Under the pieces are notes generated by a model that saw only the letters and a list, made by a program, of their open reading frames with translations, had not been told where the DNA came from and ran no database searches. Below, one piece after another: positions 22,175 through 30,755 of a stretch of 64,000 nucleotides of DNA. The stretch comes from Pseudomonadota bacterium. GTDB taxonomy: Bacteria > Myxococcota_A > Polyangia > Polyangiales > Polyangiaceae. The stretch is from assembly GCA_023432025.1 (NCBI GenBank), contig JAEYVE010000296.1, forward strand, positions 1 through 64,000, in the 5' to 3' direction. A program made the translations under genes and the position numbers. How positions within the stretch are numbered: position 1 is the stretch's first letter; each line of letters begins with the position of its first letter.

Positions 22175-22289
22175 CCCTGATTTCTGCCGACTTCGCTCGT
22201 CCTACGGGCCCGTCTCCGGTCCGTTCGATCCTTCTGTCCGCTCGCGCTATGCTGCCCCGGCCGGCGCGCACCCCCGGCGCCCTTCTCGC

Positions 22290-24086
22290 ATGAAGTTCGT
22301 CTGTCAGAACTGCAAGGCCAAGTACCAGATCGCCGACGAGAAGGTCGCAGGCCGATCCGTGAAGATGAAGTGTCGCCAGTGCGGCACGCTCATCGCCATC
22401 ACGGGCGCGAGCAGCGACGCGTCGGTGGCCACGCAGCCAGAAGGTACGCCCGCCGCTGTGCAGGCGACGGACGAGTCAGCGGCGGCCGTGGCGGCCCCCC
22501 CAGCGAGCTCGGACTCCGAAGCCACGGGGTCACGACCGACGGGCTCGCGGCCTACCGGCTCGCAGCCGACGGGCTCGCGGCCTTCTGCGGCTTCGCTACG
22601 TCCAAGTATTCCAGGTGCTGCGGCGGCAGCCGCAGCCTCCTCGCGCGGGGCCTCTACCGACGCTGCGCCCAAGCCGGCGCGCCCGACCGCCGCACGTGCA
22701 GCCAAGACGGCGCCTGCGCCACGTGCCGCGGTCCCTCCGCCGCGCGCTTCCGCTCCCGCCCGCGCAGCCGTCGCGGCTGCTGTTTCTCGCCCTGACGTGT
22801 CGTCGGTGACGAGCGCTCCGCCTCACTCGGACACCCACCCCGTCGATTTGGAGAGCTTCGACGACGACGAAATGACGCGTGTCGTCGAAGGGGGCGCACT
22901 CGCTGGCGCGTTTGCGGCGGCGGTCATTCGGGATCCTTCGGTGCCGCGCGGCGCGGTTCGCAGCGACATGCCACAAGCGGGTGGTGCCGCGGTCAGCGCT
23001 GGGACGCGCGAGTCGCAACCTACGCGAGACTCGTTGCCCATCACGGCGGACGAGTGGTTCGTCGGTGTCAACGGCGTGCCGGTGGGACCTCTCCGTTTGA
23101 GTGAGCTCCGCTCGCGTGCTCTGTCGGGAGCCATCGGCACGGACAACCTCGTGTGGCGTGAAGGCTTCGAGGAGTGGTTGCCGCTTCACAAGTTCCCGGA
23201 GCTGGTCGCCATCGTCGAAGAAGGGCTCTCCGCGGCGCGTGCCTCCGCGGCTCCGCTCGCCGTTCCTCGCGAGCACGCTGATCCGTTCGCGCGTGACGAG
23301 AAGAGCGCGGCCAGCCCAGCTGCGGCGCCGGTCGTGGCTCCAGCGCCGGCTGCGGCCCCGGAGAGCTTGCCAACCCGCCCCTCGGTCGTGCTCGACGACG
23401 TTGCTCCGCCCGTGCGGCGTGGTGGCATCAGCCCGGCCGCGTTGTTCGCGATGGTCGTCGCCGTGGGCTTGGGTTTGGCGCTCGGCTTCGTAGTGTTCGG
23501 CGGCGAGAAGACGAAAATCGTTCGGGAAGTCGTCGAAGTGCCGACGGAACGCGCGGAAGAAGCGGCTCCGCCGCCACCCTCGGCCGTGGCTGAGGTGGAA
23601 GCGGCGCCGGCAGACTCGACGGCTCAAAAGAGCTCTCCGGGCACTTCCTCGCGCACGGCTTCGGGCAAGCCGGCTCCGGCGCCCGCCGCCTCTCAGCAAG
23701 GCCTCACGGGTCTCTCGGGCCTCAAAGGTCTGGGCTCGGGCCCCCAAGGGGGCCCCTCCACGGGCTCGGTGTCGTCGGGTAGCTCCCAGCCTCTCGATTC
23801 GTCGCAGGTTCAGGCCACGGTGGGCCGCTACACGAGCAGCGTGAAGAGAAGCTGTTGGCAGCCGGCGCTCGATACGCGCGACAAGGACGCACCCACCTCG
23901 GCGCGCGTCACCGTCAACATTACCGTGGGTCCCGACGGCAAAGTACGTCAGGCCACGACCTCGGGAGATCCTCGCGGCTATAGCGGCCTCGCCTCGTGCA
24001 TCTCGCGGCGCGTGCAAACTTGGACGTTCCCCCCGTCGAGCGGCACGACCACCGTGAATGTGCCGTTCGTCTTCGCGGCTCAGTGA
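22290..24086 (+). CDS. GltJ/AgmX-like zinc-ribbon - GYF - TM - TonB-like protein
   Basis: 598 aa. The N-terminus is an MJ0042-type zinc ribbon (CQNCKAKYQI...CRQCGT). A Pro/Ala/Ser linker follows with GSRPTG repeats. A GYF-like domain spans about residues 253-305 (EWFVGVNGVPVGPLRLSEL...LVWREGFEEW). One membrane segment lies at about 384-405, then a Ser/Gly/Pro periplasmic linker, and residues 507-598 are a TonB/AgmX C-terminal-like domain (SCISRRVQTWTFPP). The layout matches M. xanthus AgmX/GltJ, an inner-membrane part of the gliding machinery whose cytoplasmic zinc ribbon and GYF domains contact polarity proteins. Many paralogues exist in myxobacteria, so gliding is not assured. A perfect hairpin follows the stop. 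Confidence 0.8.
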   Translation: MKFVCQNCKAKYQIADEKVAGRSVKMKCRQCGTLIAITGASSDASVATQPEGTPAAVQATDESAAAVAAPPASSDSEATGSRPTGSRPTGSQPTGSRPSAASLRPSIPGAAAAAAASSRGASTDAAPKPARPTAARAAKTAPAPRAAVPPPRASAPARAAVAAAVSRPDVSSVTSAPPHSDTHPVDLESFDDDEMTRVVEGGALAGAFAAAVIRDPSVPRGAVRSDMPQAGGAAVSAGTRESQPTRDSLPITADEWFVGVNGVPVGPLRLSELRSRALSGAIGTDNLVWREGFEEWLPLHKFPELVAIVEEGLSAARASAAPLAVPREHADPFARDEKSAASPAAAPVVAPAPAAAPESLPTRPSVVLDDVAPPVRRGGISPAALFAMVVAVGLGLALGFVVFGGEKTKIVREVVEVPTERAEEAAPPPPSAVAEVEAAPADSTAQKSSPGTSSRTASGKPAPAPAASQQGLTGLSGLKGLGSGPQGGPSTGSVSSGSSQPLDSSQVQATVGRYTSSVKRSCWQPALDTRDKDAPTSARVTVNITVGPDGKVRQATTSGDPRGYSGLASCISRRVQTWTFPPSSGTTTVNVPFVFAAQ

Positions 24087-24092
24087 TTTGTT

Positions 24093-24138
24093 GGGAGGGT
24101 CTGGAGCAGACCCTCCCCCTAAAAACCTTGCGGTTTTT
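24093..24138 (+). terminator. double hairpin after the GltJ-like gene
   Basis: GGGAGGGTCTG-GAG-CAGACCCTCCC (24093-24117) is a perfect 11-bp stem seven bases after the stop. It is followed by AAAAACC-TTGC-GGTTTTT (24121-24138), a stem ending in T residues on both strands and so usable in both directions. Confidence 0.75.
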
Positions 24139-24503
24139 TGGGGCCCCCTCCCGCCTCCGCCCGTGTCTCGCAGCGGGGCGGGCTCGCCGCTTGGCGCTGC
24201 GCGCGGGGCCCCAGCCCCGCTTGCGTTGCTGGCGGGTGAGGTTGGTGCGGGTCGTGGGCGGACCCTCCCCCTAAAAACCTTGCGGTTTTTTGGGGCCCCC
24301 TCCTGCCTCCGCCCGCGTCTCGCACCGGGGCGGGCTCGCCGCATGGCGCTGCGCGCGGGGCCCCGACCCCGCTTGCTTCGCTCGCGGGGTGGGGTTGGTG
24401 GTTGTTTGTGAGAGAGACAACCTTGCGGTTTTTTGGGGGGCCTCCGGCGTCCGCTTCGCGGCTCGCGCCTTGGCGGGCTCGCCGCTCAGCGCTGCGCGGT
24501 GGC
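24107..24503. repeat. terminator-bearing tandem repeats (two full, one partial)
   Basis: A unit of about 120 bases starts GACCCTCCCCCTAAAAACC, carries the AACC-TTGC-GGTT hairpin and a GGGGCGGGCTCGCCGC block. It occurs at about 24107-24228 and 24259-24380 (period 152). A shorter, diverged third copy lies at about 24418-24503. The array fills the space between the GltJ-like gene and rnpB, which are transcribed towards each other. No credible gene lies here. Confidence 0.75.
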
Positions 24504-24532
24504 TGTTGCGATTGGGGCGCGCGAAAATAGAA

Positions 24533-24557
24533 CACGCCAGCTTTTGAGGCTGGCGTG
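24533..24557 (-). terminator. intrinsic terminator of rnpB
   Basis: On the minus strand CACGCCAGC-CTCAAAA-GCTGGCGTG forms a 9-bp stem followed by TTCTATTTT. It sits four bases beyond the P1 3' strand of the RNase P RNA. Confidence 0.85.
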
Positions 24558-24560
24558 GTT

Positions 24561-24940
24561 CGAGTGGCTCGTAAGCCGGGTTCTGTGCGGCGCGCGGTCT
24601 CCCGCGCGCGGCTGGCGATCATTCATCTGGGACGAACGTTGCCGTTCGCCTCGAGCAGCCAACCCGGAAGCGATGAGCGAGCAGCTCACTTCCTTCTCGG
24701 CCTTGCTCCGGATGGGGTTTGCCGTGCCACCCGCGTTGCCGCGGGCGCGGTGGGCTCTTACTCCACCGTTTCACCCTTACCGAGGCGGAAAGCCTCGGCG
24801 GTTTACTTTCTGTTGCACTTTCCTCGAGGTCACCCTCACCGGGCGTTACCCGGCATCCTGCTCTACGGAGCCCGGACTTTCCTCCAGGCGGCGCATTTCC
24901 GTGAGGAAGCGCGCCGCCCAGCGATCACCTGATCCACTCG
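24561..24940 (-). ncRNA. rnpB: RNase P RNA, bacterial type A
   Basis: About 380 nt on the minus strand. The 5' end CGAGTGGATCAGGTGATCGC pairs through CGAGTGG with CCACTCG at the 3' end (P1). Conserved blocks appear in order: GAGGAAAGTCCGGGCTCC, GGTAACGCCCGGTGAGGGTGA, GAAAGTGCAACAGAAAGTAA, AAGGGTGAAACGGTGGAGTAAGAGC, and near the 3' end ACAGAACCCGGCTTACGAG. It is the catalytic RNA of RNase P, which trims tRNA 5' leaders. It begins only 21 bases after the stop of the sigma-factor gene on the same strand, so its promoter probably lies within that gene's 3' end. Open frames across it on either strand are spurious. Confidence 0.97.
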
Positions 24941-24961
24941 GACGCGTCGTGCCTAGCACCT

Positions 24962-25939
24962 TCACGCTGCCGTGACGAGGTGCGCCGTGACGAGGTGCTC
25001 TGCCCCGGACACCAAGTCCTCGCAGCCCTTCTCGTCACGCGCCAGCTCCGTAATGCGTTGACGAAGCTTGCGCCGTCCGCGCTCCTCCAGCTGACGAGCG
25101 CGTTCACGGCTGATGCCGAGCTCACGCCCCAAATCGGCGAGCGTGCGTTCGTCCTCTTGGGACGCGAGCAGACGACTTTCGATGACCAGACGCTCGCGCG
25201 GATCGAGCGTCGCCAGCGCGCGGTGCACGATGCGCTTCGCGCAGTCGCAGTGTCGCTCGGTTTCCAGGCGTTCGTCGGAAATGGGCTCTTCGTCGGGGAG
25301 ACGATCCACGACGGCGGTCGCGCCGTCCTGGAAGGCTTGCGCGTCGAGCGACACGTCGCGCGAATCCAGGCGCCGCAGCAGATCTTCCACGCGTGCCGGT
25401 GTGAGACCGGTGCGCTCGGCCAGGAGCGTCAGGGCTTGATCGGCATCTCCGACCAAACTCTCGATTCTCCGCCGCTCGCGGCGCAGCTTGAAGAAGTGCT
25501 TCGAACGCAGTCCCACGTTCACTAGGCTCCAATGCTTGAGAACGTAGCCGAGCACGTAGGCGCGCACCCAGTGCGCCGCGTACGTGACGAAGCGATTGCC
25601 CAACTTGGGGTCGAACTTTTCGAGCGCGCGAACGAGGCCGAAGTTGCCCTCGGCGATCAAGTCAGCGAGCGGCAAACCATAACGGCGGTACTTCATCGCG
25701 ATGCTCACGGCGTAGCGCAGGTGGCAGCGCAAGAGCTCGGCCTTGGCGGCCTCGTCGCCCCGTTCGTACCACCGCACGAGCAGCTCCTCTTCCGCTTTGC
25801 GCTCCAGGCGAGGCGCAGCGTTCGCCAGTGCGATGAAGTGAGCGACGCTGGAGTCGCGCGCGTCGCCGCTGGAAGGAAGCGCGGTTCGACCCGGGGTGGC
25901 GAGTGCGGTGAAATGGCTCGAAGAATAGGAGTGCTGCAT
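24962..25939 (-). CDS. RpoH-like alternative sigma factor (sigma-70 family)
   Basis: 325 aa from the ATG at 25939, chosen for AGAGGG just upstream; the frame is open for 73 more codons that look non-coding. Region 2 reads CHLRYAVSIAMKYRRYGLPL, then DLIAEGNFGLVRALEKFDP and FVTYAAHWVRAYVLGYVL. A degenerate RpoH box follows (SKHFFKLRRER, against QRKLFFNLR). Region 4.2 ends LADLGRELGISRERARQLEE. Heat-shock-type sigma factors fit best; myxobacteria hold several such paralogues (SigB/SigC type). A 15-bp direct duplication near the 3' end gives HLVTAHLVTAA at the C-terminus. Confidence 0.85.
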   Translation of the reverse strand: MQHSYSSSHFTALATPGRTALPSSGDARDSSVAHFIALANAAPRLERKAEEELLVRWYERGDEAAKAELLRCHLRYAVSIAMKYRRYGLPLADLIAEGNFGLVRALEKFDPKLGNRFVTYAAHWVRAYVLGYVLKHWSLVNVGLRSKHFFKLRRERRRIESLVGDADQALTLLAERTGLTPARVEDLLRRLDSRDVSLDAQAFQDGATAVVDRLPDEEPISDERLETERHCDCAKRIVHRALATLDPRERLVIESRLLASQEDERTLADLGRELGISRERARQLEERGRRKLRQRITELARDEKGCEDLVSGAEHLVTAHLVTAA

Positions 25940-26069
25940 GATGGCCCTCTTTTCGTTTGGGCGGCTTCGAGGAGTACGCAGGAGGACGGCCGTTGGTTGC
26001 AGGAACCAGGAGCAGGCTGCCGTCTCGGCAAGGGGCGAGTTCCCGTCGCATGCGAGACGAACAAAGCAG

Positions 26070-26099
26070 AAGAGGGCGTGCCGGCCGGCACGCCCTCTT
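26070..26099. terminator. 30-bp perfect palindrome, likely terminator of the IscA-type gene
   Basis: AAGAGGGCGTGCCGG is followed by its exact reverse complement, making a 15-bp arm dyad. It lies just after the stop of the IscA-type gene (minus strand) and before the sigma-factor gene, with pyrimidine-rich flanks on both sides. Confidence 0.7.
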
Positions 26100-26127
26100 T
26101 GAAAGGTGGTCTGAACGGCGAGAAGCG

Positions 26128-26451
26128 TTAGGCGCTGAACGATGACCCGCAGCCGCAACTACCCGTCACGTTTGGATTTCCGAACTTGAAGCCGGAGCCC
26201 TGCACACCGTCGACGTAGTCGATTTCCGTGCCGTCCAGGTACTGGAAGCTCAGCGGATCGATGAACAGCTGGACACCATTGGACTCGAACTGCTCGTCCA
26301 TGTCCGTGGGCTTGTCCTCGAAGTAGAGGTCGTACTGAAAACCGGCGCAGCCGCCACCAATGACGCGCAGCCGCAAGCCCTGGCCCAAGAGGCCCTCGGC
26401 GGTGGCGATTTCCTTCACCTTGCCGGCAGCAAGAGGGGTAATCGAGATCAT
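26128..26451 (-). CDS. IscA/ErpA-type iron-sulfur cluster assembly protein (HesB family)
   Basis: 107 aa from the ATG at 26451; an upstream in-frame ATG would add 17 residues outside the family. It begins MISITPLAAGKVKEI and has the three conserved Cys: RVIGGGCAGFQYDLYFED and, at the end, GSCGCGSSF. A-type carriers deliver Fe-S clusters to target proteins in the cytoplasm. It is monocistronic, closed by a strong palindrome. No isc or suf genes are adjacent. Confidence 0.93.
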   Translation of the reverse strand: MISITPLAAGKVKEIATAEGLLGQGLRLRVIGGGCAGFQYDLYFEDKPTDMDEQFESNGVQLFIDPLSFQYLDGTEIDYVDGVQGSGFKFGNPNVTGSCGCGSSFSA

Positions 26452-26572
26452 GACCGCACTATAAGGCGAAATTCGGAGCCTGCCAGGGCTCGGGTGGCAC
26501 AATTACGCACCCACCACCCCAGAATGAGTGGGCGGACCCTTCCGAACGCGTGCAGCCGGCCCGAGCCAGGGG

Positions 26573-28294
26573 TCAATTCGGGCCAAAGGTTTCGAGGCGG
26601 AGGCGAGGGGCGCCGTCGACGGGCGGGGACGCGTCGCCCACGGCGAGGAGCTGCTGATCCCGCTTCGGCATGCCAGCGACCAGCCGGGCGGGGTAGAGAG
26701 CCCCGACGAGACAGGGCGGTTTGCTACAGCCTTGCTTCACCTCGAGCAGCAGGGAGCTGCCATCCGGCTGAGAGCGCGCGTCCACGACCTGCCCCACCAA
26801 GGCGACCCGGCTTCCCACTTTTGCGGCGAGCAGCTCGTCGAAGCCAAGCGGCTCGGGGTGTGTGGCCGCAGTGCGCGTCACATCGACCGTGACCGCGCGC
26901 GTGGCGAGGCCCTCACCCGTCGCAATGACGCGATGCGCGCCAGCGTCGGGTGCCCGCAGGGTGACGATGAAGCGACCCTCGGCGTCCGCTTTGGCTCGGG
27001 CGGCTCCGACGCGCACGGTGGCATTCGGAGCCGTCCGACCGCTCACGATGAGATCGCCACCGCGCAGCACGACGCGCGGCCCGGGGCCACCTAGGACGAG
27101 CGGCGTGACGGCGGCGCCGAGCTCTACCGTCGAGTGTCGGGCGGTGCCTCCCGGCGGCGTGACCGTCACCGTCAGCTTCTGCGAAAAAGACTTCGAGCTG
27201 GCTTCTTCACCCGTGGTTTCTGCATCCAGCGGGACGCGGTACCGGGCCACGCCATGAGCGTCGAGCTCCACCGCGTTGCTGTCCACGGTCACCTTCGAGC
27301 CCGAGGGCGCGCTGACCTCGACGCCTGCCGACGGCACATCGTCGCCGATTGAAGCGAGGAGGGCGCGGGCACGGAAGGCCACGGGGACGACCAGCTCGAC
27401 GCTGGAGGTGGCTCCGCCCTTTTCGGGTGTGATGCCGAGGCTCAAGCGGTGCTCGCCCACGGTGAGCGGCGCGTCCGTCTTGATGATGGCCTCGCCGTTC
27501 TTGAACTCGGCTCGGCTCGCGCCGAGGGTGGCACGCACTCCGTCCGAGCATTGGGAGCACTTGAGGACGATTTCGTCTCCCAGCGCTCCGACGCGCAGAC
27601 TGGACACCTCGACCTGCGGCGCCGAAGGCGACCAGAGTGCCGCCGCGACTCCGCCGAGGAGGGCCGCTGCGCCAAGCGCGCCCCCCAGGATCGCGCGACC
27701 TTTCTTACGCGGAGCCAACGGGGGAGGGGGGAGGCCCTCTTGCAGGGGCGGTGGTGGCGGCAGCGGCGCCGCTCGTCCCGTCGGCGCGATGCCGGGCCGC
27801 GCCACGCCGAGGAGCGTGCGCTTGTCACTGCCCGTTGCGGGCAGCGGTGGCTCGAGCGCGGCTGGGAGCGCTCGCTCCGGGAGCTGCGTGGGCGGAGGCG
27901 CGGCAAAGCCGGGCTGCGCGTTGCCGCCGAGGAGCGTTCTTTTGTCTCCGAGCGGCGCAGCAGCTGCGGGCCCTTCCGACAAAGCGGTCAACGGCGTCGG
28001 AGCGGGGCCCAACGCGCCGAAGCCGAGCAACGTTCCCTGGAGCTTGGCTCTTGGGGGGCCCGCTTCGAGGACGCTTTCGGTCGGTTGCGGAGGTGCTGCC
28101 TCGCGCGGGGTGCTCGAGTCGTGCTCCGCGCCGAGGCGGGTGCCGCCCACGAGCGTGCGCTTCAGGTCCTGGCTTGCTCGAACGACGCCCGTGGGTACCG
28201 TCCCTGCGTCGGCCCCGTCGAGGGTGCGTCCGCAGGCCACGCAAGCCGCCCGAAATGCGTCGGTTTGCGTCCCACAGAGCGGGCACGTGACCAT
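26573..28294 (-). CDS. zinc-ribbon membrane protein with repeated KRTLLG motifs
   Basis: 573 aa. The N-terminus is a zinc ribbon (CPLCGTQTDAFRAACVACGR). Residues about 40-195 are a Pro/Ala-rich cytoplasmic linker holding a spaced motif: KRTLVGGTRLG, GTLLGFGALG, DKRTLLGGNAQPG and DKRTLLGVARPG. One membrane segment follows at about 200-222. The periplasmic part has Ig-like beta-rich segments (SGRTAPNATVRVG) and a C-terminal OB-like stretch (GSRVALVGQVVDAR). The inside-outside layout suggests a scaffold that recruits cytoplasmic partners through the repeated motif. The specific role is unknown. It is divergent from hisF. Confidence 0.75.
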   Translation of the reverse strand: MVTCPLCGTQTDAFRAACVACGRTLDGADAGTVPTGVVRASQDLKRTLVGGTRLGAEHDSSTPREAAPPQPTESVLEAGPPRAKLQGTLLGFGALGPAPTPLTALSEGPAAAAPLGDKRTLLGGNAQPGFAAPPPTQLPERALPAALEPPLPATGSDKRTLLGVARPGIAPTGRAAPLPPPPPLQEGLPPPPLAPRKKGRAILGGALGAAALLGGVAAALWSPSAPQVEVSSLRVGALGDEIVLKCSQCSDGVRATLGASRAEFKNGEAIIKTDAPLTVGEHRLSLGITPEKGGATSSVELVVPVAFRARALLASIGDDVPSAGVEVSAPSGSKVTVDSNAVELDAHGVARYRVPLDAETTGEEASSKSFSQKLTVTVTPPGGTARHSTVELGAAVTPLVLGGPGPRVVLRGGDLIVSGRTAPNATVRVGAARAKADAEGRFIVTLRAPDAGAHRVIATGEGLATRAVTVDVTRTAATHPEPLGFDELLAAKVGSRVALVGQVVDARSQPDGSSLLLEVKQGCSKPPCLVGALYPARLVAGMPKRDQQLLAVGDASPPVDGAPRLRLETFGPN

Positions 28295-28360
28295 GCCGAC
28301 GCTTATCCGATCCTCGAAGGTTTGTCCAAATCGCCCGTCCTCCCGTAAGGAGAGTCTCGA

Positions 28361-29128
28361 GTGCTAGCGAAGCGAATCATCCCCTGCCTCGACGTTCGCG
28401 ACGGTCGCGTCGTCAAGGGCGTCAATTTCGTGAACATCCGCGACGCCGGAGATCCGGTGGAGTGCGCCATTCGCTACGACGCCGCTGGCGCCGACGAAAT
28501 TACGTTCCTCGACATCACGGCCTCTCACGAAGGACGCGGCGCGCTGCTCGACGTCATCGAGCGCACGGCGGACGTCGTGTTCACGCCGCTCACGGTGGGC
28601 GGTGGAGTGGGCAGTCCCGACGACGTTCGAGCGCTGCTCGAGGCGGGCGCCGACAAGGTGAGCGTCAACAGCGCCGCGGTTCGTGACCCGGGGCTCATCG
28701 AGCGCGTGGCGGGCGCGTGGGGCGCGCAGGTGCTGGTTCTCGCCGTGGACGCTCGCCGCAAGCCGGAAGGTGGCTGGGAAGTCTTCACACATGGCGGACG
28801 TCGCGGGACGGGCCTGGACGCCGTGGAGTGGGCGCGTCGCGGCGCGGCCCTGGGAGCCGGAGAAATCTTGCTCACCAGCATGGACCGCGACGGCACCAAG
28901 GGGGGGTACGATCTCGAGCTCTTGCGTGAGGTGACGAGCGCCGTGCCCATCCCCGTCGTCGCATCGGGCGGAGTGGGCACCCTGGAGCACCTGCGGCAAG
29001 GGCTGGTCGAAGGTGGAGCAGACGCAGCGCTGGCCGCCAGCATTTTCCACGACGGCATTTACACGGTGCGCGAGGCGAAAGCCTTCCTTCAAAGCGCCGG
29101 AGTCCCCATTCGGGGAGAGGCTTCATGA
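28361..29128 (+). CDS. hisF: imidazole glycerol phosphate synthase subunit HisF
   Basis: 255 aa from a GTG with GGAGAG at good spacing. It opens [20 protein letters not shown], with the catalytic Asp near residue 11, and has [14 protein letters not shown] around the second catalytic Asp (about 130). TIM-barrel phosphate motifs GGGVGSPDD and [11 protein letters not shown] are present. With HisH it converts PRFAR plus ammonia to IGP and AICAR in histidine synthesis. No other his gene is in the window. It overlaps the next gene as ATGA. Confidence 0.96.
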   Translation: MLAKRIIPCLDVRDGRVVKGVNFVNIRDAGDPVECAIRYDAAGADEITFLDITASHEGRGALLDVIERTADVVFTPLTVGGGVGSPDDVRALLEAGADKVSVNSAAVRDPGLIERVAGAWGAQVLVLAVDARRKPEGGWEVFTHGGRRGTGLDAVEWARRGAALGAGEILLTSMDRDGTKGGYDLELLREVTSAVPIPVVASGGVGTLEHLRQGLVEGGADAALAASIFHDGIYTVREAKAFLQSAGVPIRGEAS

Positions 29129-30654
29129 CCGTATCCATCGCGGAAATCGTGGCGGCGGCCCGACAGGGCGAGGCGTCTTTGGTGTGCGAGAGCGCGGGTT
29201 ACATCGTGCTCGGACTGGCCGACGCGCTGTCGCGATCGCCGCGCCTCGTCGGTCCCAACGACGCCGGCATCGACGAAAACGGAGACGTGGGCTGCATGTC
29301 GGGGGCGCCGCTCACGTCCGAGGACGTCGCCGAGCGCGGAATCCGACGTTTGCTCGGTTGGCTGCTGCGGGAGGCGCGCACGACGAGCCCCAATCTTTCG
29401 CGCGTGGCGGAGCGGAAGAACTCGGCGGGCCTGGCTCACCTCGTCGTCGAGCTGGAAGCCGCGCTCGTTCCGGTCAATCGCAAGGCAGCGCGGCGTTCGC
29501 TGGCGCGCCTGTGGCGCGAGACGACGCGCGCCATCTCGCAGGGCGTGGTTGCCGTGGCCGACTTCGAGGCGCTGTCGGATGCTCCTGCCTCGGTCGGGCC
29601 CATCCAGCCAGACCTTGGCGTGGGCGTCGTCGAACGCGGCGTTTTGCCGACCGCGCTCCAGGGCGCTCCTTTCGTCTCGTCCGAGGTCCTCGCGGGGGCA
29701 GCCGCGGTCCCCAGCCAGCCCGCCCCCAACGGCGCTACGGCGGGGCCGATCGACGCGCCGCGGACGCGTGCAGAGGTTCTCGACGTACGCCCCGACGAAG
29801 ATGAGCTCGACGTGCTCGTCGACGTGGAGCTTCCACCGTTCGAGCTGAGCGCGGTCGCGCCGCGTGTGGCGCAGGTTCCCGACCTAGAGCCGGTCGTTTC
29901 GGCCGAGCCTTCGCTCCGCGAAGCGGTCGCGCGACGCACGTTGGATGCGATGGCGCTCGCGTTCATCGACACCACGCCGACGCACGTCATGCCGCGCGTA
30001 GCGTCGCACGTCGCGGAGCCGCACCTGAACCTGCACGCGCCGACACCCGTGTCCGCCGTGGCGAGCACGCCCCTGGGCGCCGAGGTCTTGACCGAGTCGT
30101 ACGGCGCAGCGCCGTTTTTCGAAGCGGAGCTCACCGCGCAGCCGAGTCTCGAGTCCACGGAGTGGCACCACGAGCTGCAGGCGATCCTCGAGTCGCTGGA
30201 GTCGCGTCACGAGCTACCGGAGCCGCCCGCCGAGTCGCCGCCGCCCGCCGAGTCGCCGGAGTCGCACCACGGTTTGCACGCGAGTCCCGAGTCGCCGGAG
30301 TCGCCCGCCGAGTCGCCGGAGTCGCCCTACGAGCTGCTCGAGCCCTGCGCCGAGTCACTGGGGGCTGCTGCCTACGAGCCGGAGTCGAATTTGGCGTTGG
30401 CTATTGCGTCCGAGCCTTCACCGGAGCCGCCGACTTTGGAAGAGCTTCCGCACAGCTCGCCCAGCGAGTCCCCGCACCGTCCCAGTGACGTGAACGACCT
30501 CTTGGCGCGCTTTGCGGCCCCGCAGCGCCGGCCCGATCACGAGCTCTTGCGCGGCCTCGAACGTTTGGCTGGCGTCGACGCACGTTCGCCCTCGCGTCTG
30601 GAGTCCGAGCTGGACGACGGTCGCGCGCCCCGGGCGTCTTTCGTCGAACGCTGA
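29125..30654 (+). CDS. unknown protein with Pro/Glu/Ser repeats, coupled to hisF
   Basis: 509 aa, start codon overlapping the hisF stop (ATGA). Residues 1-150 form a compact, probably helical domain ([20 protein letters not shown]... [18 protein letters not shown]... [20 protein letters not shown]). Its 'ID-NGDV' segment faintly recalls a non-catalytic kinase C-lobe, but I would not assign it. Residues about 155-340 are acidic and Pro-rich. Residues about 350-420 are imperfect ESPESP/PAESP repeats. The C-terminus ends in a short conserved-looking helix ([20 protein letters not shown]). No signal peptide or membrane segment. Probably a cytoplasmic scaffold. Confidence 0.75.
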   Translation: MTVSIAEIVAAARQGEASLVCESAGYIVLGLADALSRSPRLVGPNDAGIDENGDVGCMSGAPLTSEDVAERGIRRLLGWLLREARTTSPNLSRVAERKNSAGLAHLVVELEAALVPVNRKAARRSLARLWRETTRAISQGVVAVADFEALSDAPASVGPIQPDLGVGVVERGVLPTALQGAPFVSSEVLAGAAAVPSQPAPNGATAGPIDAPRTRAEVLDVRPDEDELDVLVDVELPPFELSAVAPRVAQVPDLEPVVSAEPSLREAVARRTLDAMALAFIDTTPTHVMPRVASHVAEPHLNLHAPTPVSAVASTPLGAEVLTESYGAAPFFEAELTAQPSLESTEWHHELQAILESLESRHELPEPPAESPPPAESPESHHGLHASPESPESPAESPESPYELLEPCAESLGAAAYEPESNLALAIASEPSPEPPTLEELPHSSPSESPHRPSDVNDLLARFAAPQRRPDHELLRGLERLAGVDARSPSRLESELDDGRAPRASFVER

Positions 30655-30755
30655 CCGTTTTCGCCCCTTCCAGGAAGTGGGCGAGGGTCCTTGGTGGGCT
30701 CCCGTCTTCAGAGAGACCATTGACGCCTCGCGTGACAGTGGGATCGTGGGGTCGC

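Noticed and set aside
22596..24344. 582-codon minus-strand frame opposite the GltJ-like gene
   Set aside because: Arg-rich antisense frame created by high GC3 in the real gene; it also runs through the terminator repeats.
24433..24975. plus-strand frame over the RNase P region
   Set aside because: The DNA is the complement of rnpB with its terminator; the frame is spurious.
30175..30380. CRISPR- or minisatellite-like repeats (GAGTCGCCGGAGTCGC)
   Set aside because: They are in frame in a coding sequence and encode imperfect ESPESP/PAESP protein repeats.
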